Below are positions 6,439 through 7,848 of a DNA stretch of 7,848 bases, in pieces. Origin of the DNA: SYIM01 sp039800205 (GTDB taxonomy: Bacteria; Pseudomonadota; Gammaproteobacteria; Burkholderiales; Burkholderiaceae_E); NCBI GenBank assembly GCA_039800205.1, contig JBDLRB010000057.1, positions 1 through 7,848 on the forward strand, given 5' to 3'. Position 1 is the stretch's first letter. Every line of letters begins with the position of its first letter. The notes under the pieces are model-generated. The model was not told where the DNA came from and ran no database searches. It saw only the letters and a program-made list of their open reading frames with translations. Made by a program: the position numbers and the translations under genes.

Positions 6439-7233
6439 ATGATGGAAATGTTTTCGGATCTCAAGGGCAAGAAGGTTCTGGTCACTGGGGCGAACGGCGT
6501 GATGGGGCGTTGGATGGTTCAGGCGTTTTCTGAGGCGGGTTCCATCGTTTGCGCGACGGATACGCAGTCGGTGTCGTCTATCGATCAGACTCACGCGGGT
6601 CGCCTGGGCGATTCAGGCTTTGCCTGGCAGGCGGATCTGACCGATGACGCGTCGATGCAGGCGCTGATGGATCAGGTGGAGCAGCGCTGGGGTGCGGTCG
6701 ATGTGTTGGTCAACAATGCCGGGGTGTATCCCAGCGGATTTCTGCTCGACATCGATCTGGCTGAATTCGACCGGATCATGGGGATCAACCTGCGTGCGCC
6801 TTTCGTGCTCACCCGGGGCTTTGCGCGCCAGATGATTGCGAAGTCGGTCAAGGGGTCGGTGATCAATGTCTCCTCGGGCGCATCACGAAAGATGCGGCGA
6901 AGTGTGGTGCCCTATTGCACGTCCAAGACGGCGCTGGATCGACTCACCAAGGGGTTCGCCATCGAACTCGCCGAGTTCGGCATCCGGGTCAACACCCTGG
7001 AGCCCGGATTTGCACCGGGCAGCACCGCCAGTCCGCTGACCGATGCGCACGTCCAGAAAACCGCTGCGGCCATTCCGCTCGGCCGGGGCGTGAGCTATCC
7101 TGACCTGCGGAACGCGCTCTGCTACCTGGCGAGCGAGGCCTCGGCCTACATGACCGGCGGGACCTTCACGCTCGATGGCGGGAATTCGATTGGGTCGATG
7201 GAGGTGTTCCAGGACAAGAAGCGTCCACTCTGA
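6439..7233 (+). CDS. Short-chain dehydrogenase/reductase (classical SDR)
   Basis: This 264-residue cytosolic NAD(P)-dependent oxidoreductase has a Rossmann fold. The nucleotide-binding turn is VTGANGVMG at 15-23, with V-M-G in place of the usual I-G-G or G-I-G ending. An acidic D41 at the end of the second strand favours NAD(H) over NADP(H). D66 (adenine contact) and NNAG 92-95 are present, and the catalytic tetrad is complete: N117, S146, Y159 and K163 with the classical 13-residue Ser-Tyr spacing and Y-x-x-x-K. The C-terminus has the PG motif at 189-190 and LDGG at 245-248, as in 3-oxoacyl-ACP reductase-like and sugar/alcohol dehydrogenases. Length is normal, with a short charged C-terminal extension (QDKKRPL). 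The substrate is unknown. It starts seven bases after the permease stop, so it is in the transporter operon and probably acts on the imported compound or a product of it. Confidence 0.92.
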   Translation: MMEMFSDLKGKKVLVTGANGVMGRWMVQAFSEAGSIVCATDTQSVSSIDQTHAGRLGDSGFAWQADLTDDASMQALMDQVEQRWGAVDVLVNNAGVYPSGFLLDIDLAEFDRIMGINLRAPFVLTRGFARQMIAKSVKGSVINVSSGASRKMRRSVVPYCTSKTALDRLTKGFAIELAEFGIRVNTLEPGFAPGSTASPLTDAHVQKTAAAIPLGRGVSYPDLRNALCYLASEASAYMTGGTFTLDGGNSIGSMEVFQDKKRPL

Positions 7234-7266
7234 TCGGTATCGGACGCCTTCGATGCGATCACGACC

Positions 7267-7271
7267 AAGGA
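7267..7271 (+). promoter_or_regulatory. Ribosome-binding site of the deacetylase-family gene
   Basis: AAGGA lies seven bases before the ATG at 7279 but only one base before the in-frame ATG at 7273. This favours 7279 as the start. Confidence 0.65.
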
Positions 7272-7278
7272 CATGACG

Positions 7279-7848
7279 ATGGATTCCGGCAAACGTCTGC
7301 ATCAGCCGCCCTGGCCGGCGTATCAGTGGCCCGAGGGAACGCAGAGCGCGTTCTGCTTTACGGTGGACGTCGATGAGCAGTCCCCGCTGCTCTGGGGTCT
7401 GAGGGAGGGCCCCCCCTCAAGGTTCCTCAGTCATGCCGAGCAGCGAGCCTTCGGGGCGAGAGTGGGTATCTGGCGCCTGCTCGACATGCTTGACCGTGTA
7501 CAGGTCCGCGGCACCTTTTTCGTCCCGGGCGTTGTGGCCGAGCGTCATCCGCAACTGCTGCCCGCTTTTGTGGAACGGGGTCACGAGGTCGGCTTGCATG
7601 GCTATTTTCACGAACTTGCGCAACAGTCCTCTGACGCCGAGTTCGATGCAGCGCTGGAAGCCAGTCTTGAATTGTTTCGCCGGCAGACCGGGGTCTGGCC
7701 GAAGGGCTTTCGCTCGCCCGCCTGGGAAATGACGGCGCACATGCTGCGATCGGTTCAGGCGCGCGGCTTGTACGACAGCTCGCTTGCCGGGTTCGACCAT
7801 CCCTATTCGATCGGCGAGGTCACCGAGGTGCCGGTTCAGTGGTTACTC
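7279..7848 (+). CDS. NodB-fold (CE4) deacetylase family protein, HpPgdA/PuuE-like, 3' end outside window
   Basis: The first 190 residues of a carbohydrate esterase 4 family hydrolase are visible, and the frame is open to the window edge. There is no signal peptide, so it is cytosolic. This separates it from cell-wall deacetylases and points to the HpPgdA/PuuE-like branch, which includes allantoinase- and imide-type amidohydrolases. Active-site motifs: FTVDVDEQ with D30 as likely catalytic base and D32 as likely metal ligand (the D-x-D pattern of HpPgdA); HGYFH with H107 and H111 as the other metal ligands; and GFRSPAW with R145 in the R-x-P motif, then YDSS at 165-168. RGTFFVPGVVAERHP is at 77-91. 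It should hydrolyse an N-acyl or amide bond in a small molecule. It lies 45 bases after the SDR gene and probably belongs to the same operon. A run of seven C at 7410-7416 falls in codons 44-46 and the frame is intact there. Confidence 0.88.
   Translation, partial: MDSGKRLHQPPWPAYQWPEGTQSAFCFTVDVDEQSPLLWGLREGPPSRFLSHAEQRAFGARVGIWRLLDMLDRVQVRGTFFVPGVVAERHPQLLPAFVERGHEVGLHGYFHELAQQSSDAEFDAALEASLELFRRQTGVWPKGFRSPAWEMTAHMLRSVQARGLYDSSLAGFDHPYSIGEVTEVPVQWLL

Overview
This is a GC-rich bacterial window with dense coding, short gaps and C/G-ending codons. A CaiB/BaiF CoA-transferase, a CHASE2-type membrane adenylate cyclase and a family-5 peptide-type ABC importer side by side suggest a proteobacterium, most likely a betaproteobacterium of the Burkholderiales type. 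That placement is inferred from gene content and is not tested. No RNA gene, insertion sequence, CRISPR array or phage gene was seen, and no gene-free stretch exceeds about 125 bases.

Layout. Bases 1-473 (+) hold the C-terminal end of a CoA-transferase cut by the window edge. Convergent to it and overlapping its 3' end is a two-gene leftward unit. It consists of a small membrane-anchored coiled-coil protein of unknown function (2984 to 2358) followed by a CHASE2/class IIIb adenylate cyclase (2257 to 422). From 3106 a rightward operon runs to the end of the window: periplasmic substrate-binding protein, DppB-like permease, DppC-like permease, short-chain dehydrogenase, and a NodB-fold (CE4, HpPgdA/PuuE-like) deacetylase that is cut at the right edge. 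The gaps in this operon are 57, -4, 7 and 45 bases, so co-transcription is likely.

How the genes may work together. The right-hand operon looks like an uptake-plus-catabolism unit. The importer would bring in a peptide-like or amide/N-acyl compound, the cytosolic deacetylase-family enzyme would cut a C-N bond, and the SDR would oxidise or reduce an intermediate. The ATPase subunits are not in the window and must be downstream or elsewhere. The left-hand unit is a probable cAMP signalling module: an extracytoplasmic CHASE2 sensor coupled to a catalytically complete cyclase, with an uncharacterised periplasm-facing partner.

The 121-base divergent region (2985-3105) is the most structured non-coding DNA. 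It carries mirrored TACACT -10-like hexamers, each exactly 35 bases from its start codon, with a 19-base dyad between them. A strong hairpin separates the binding-protein gene from the permease genes. No clearly novel system is evident. The best leads are the shared divergent control region, the unknown coiled-coil partner of the cyclase, and the unidentified substrate of the transporter/deacetylase operon.
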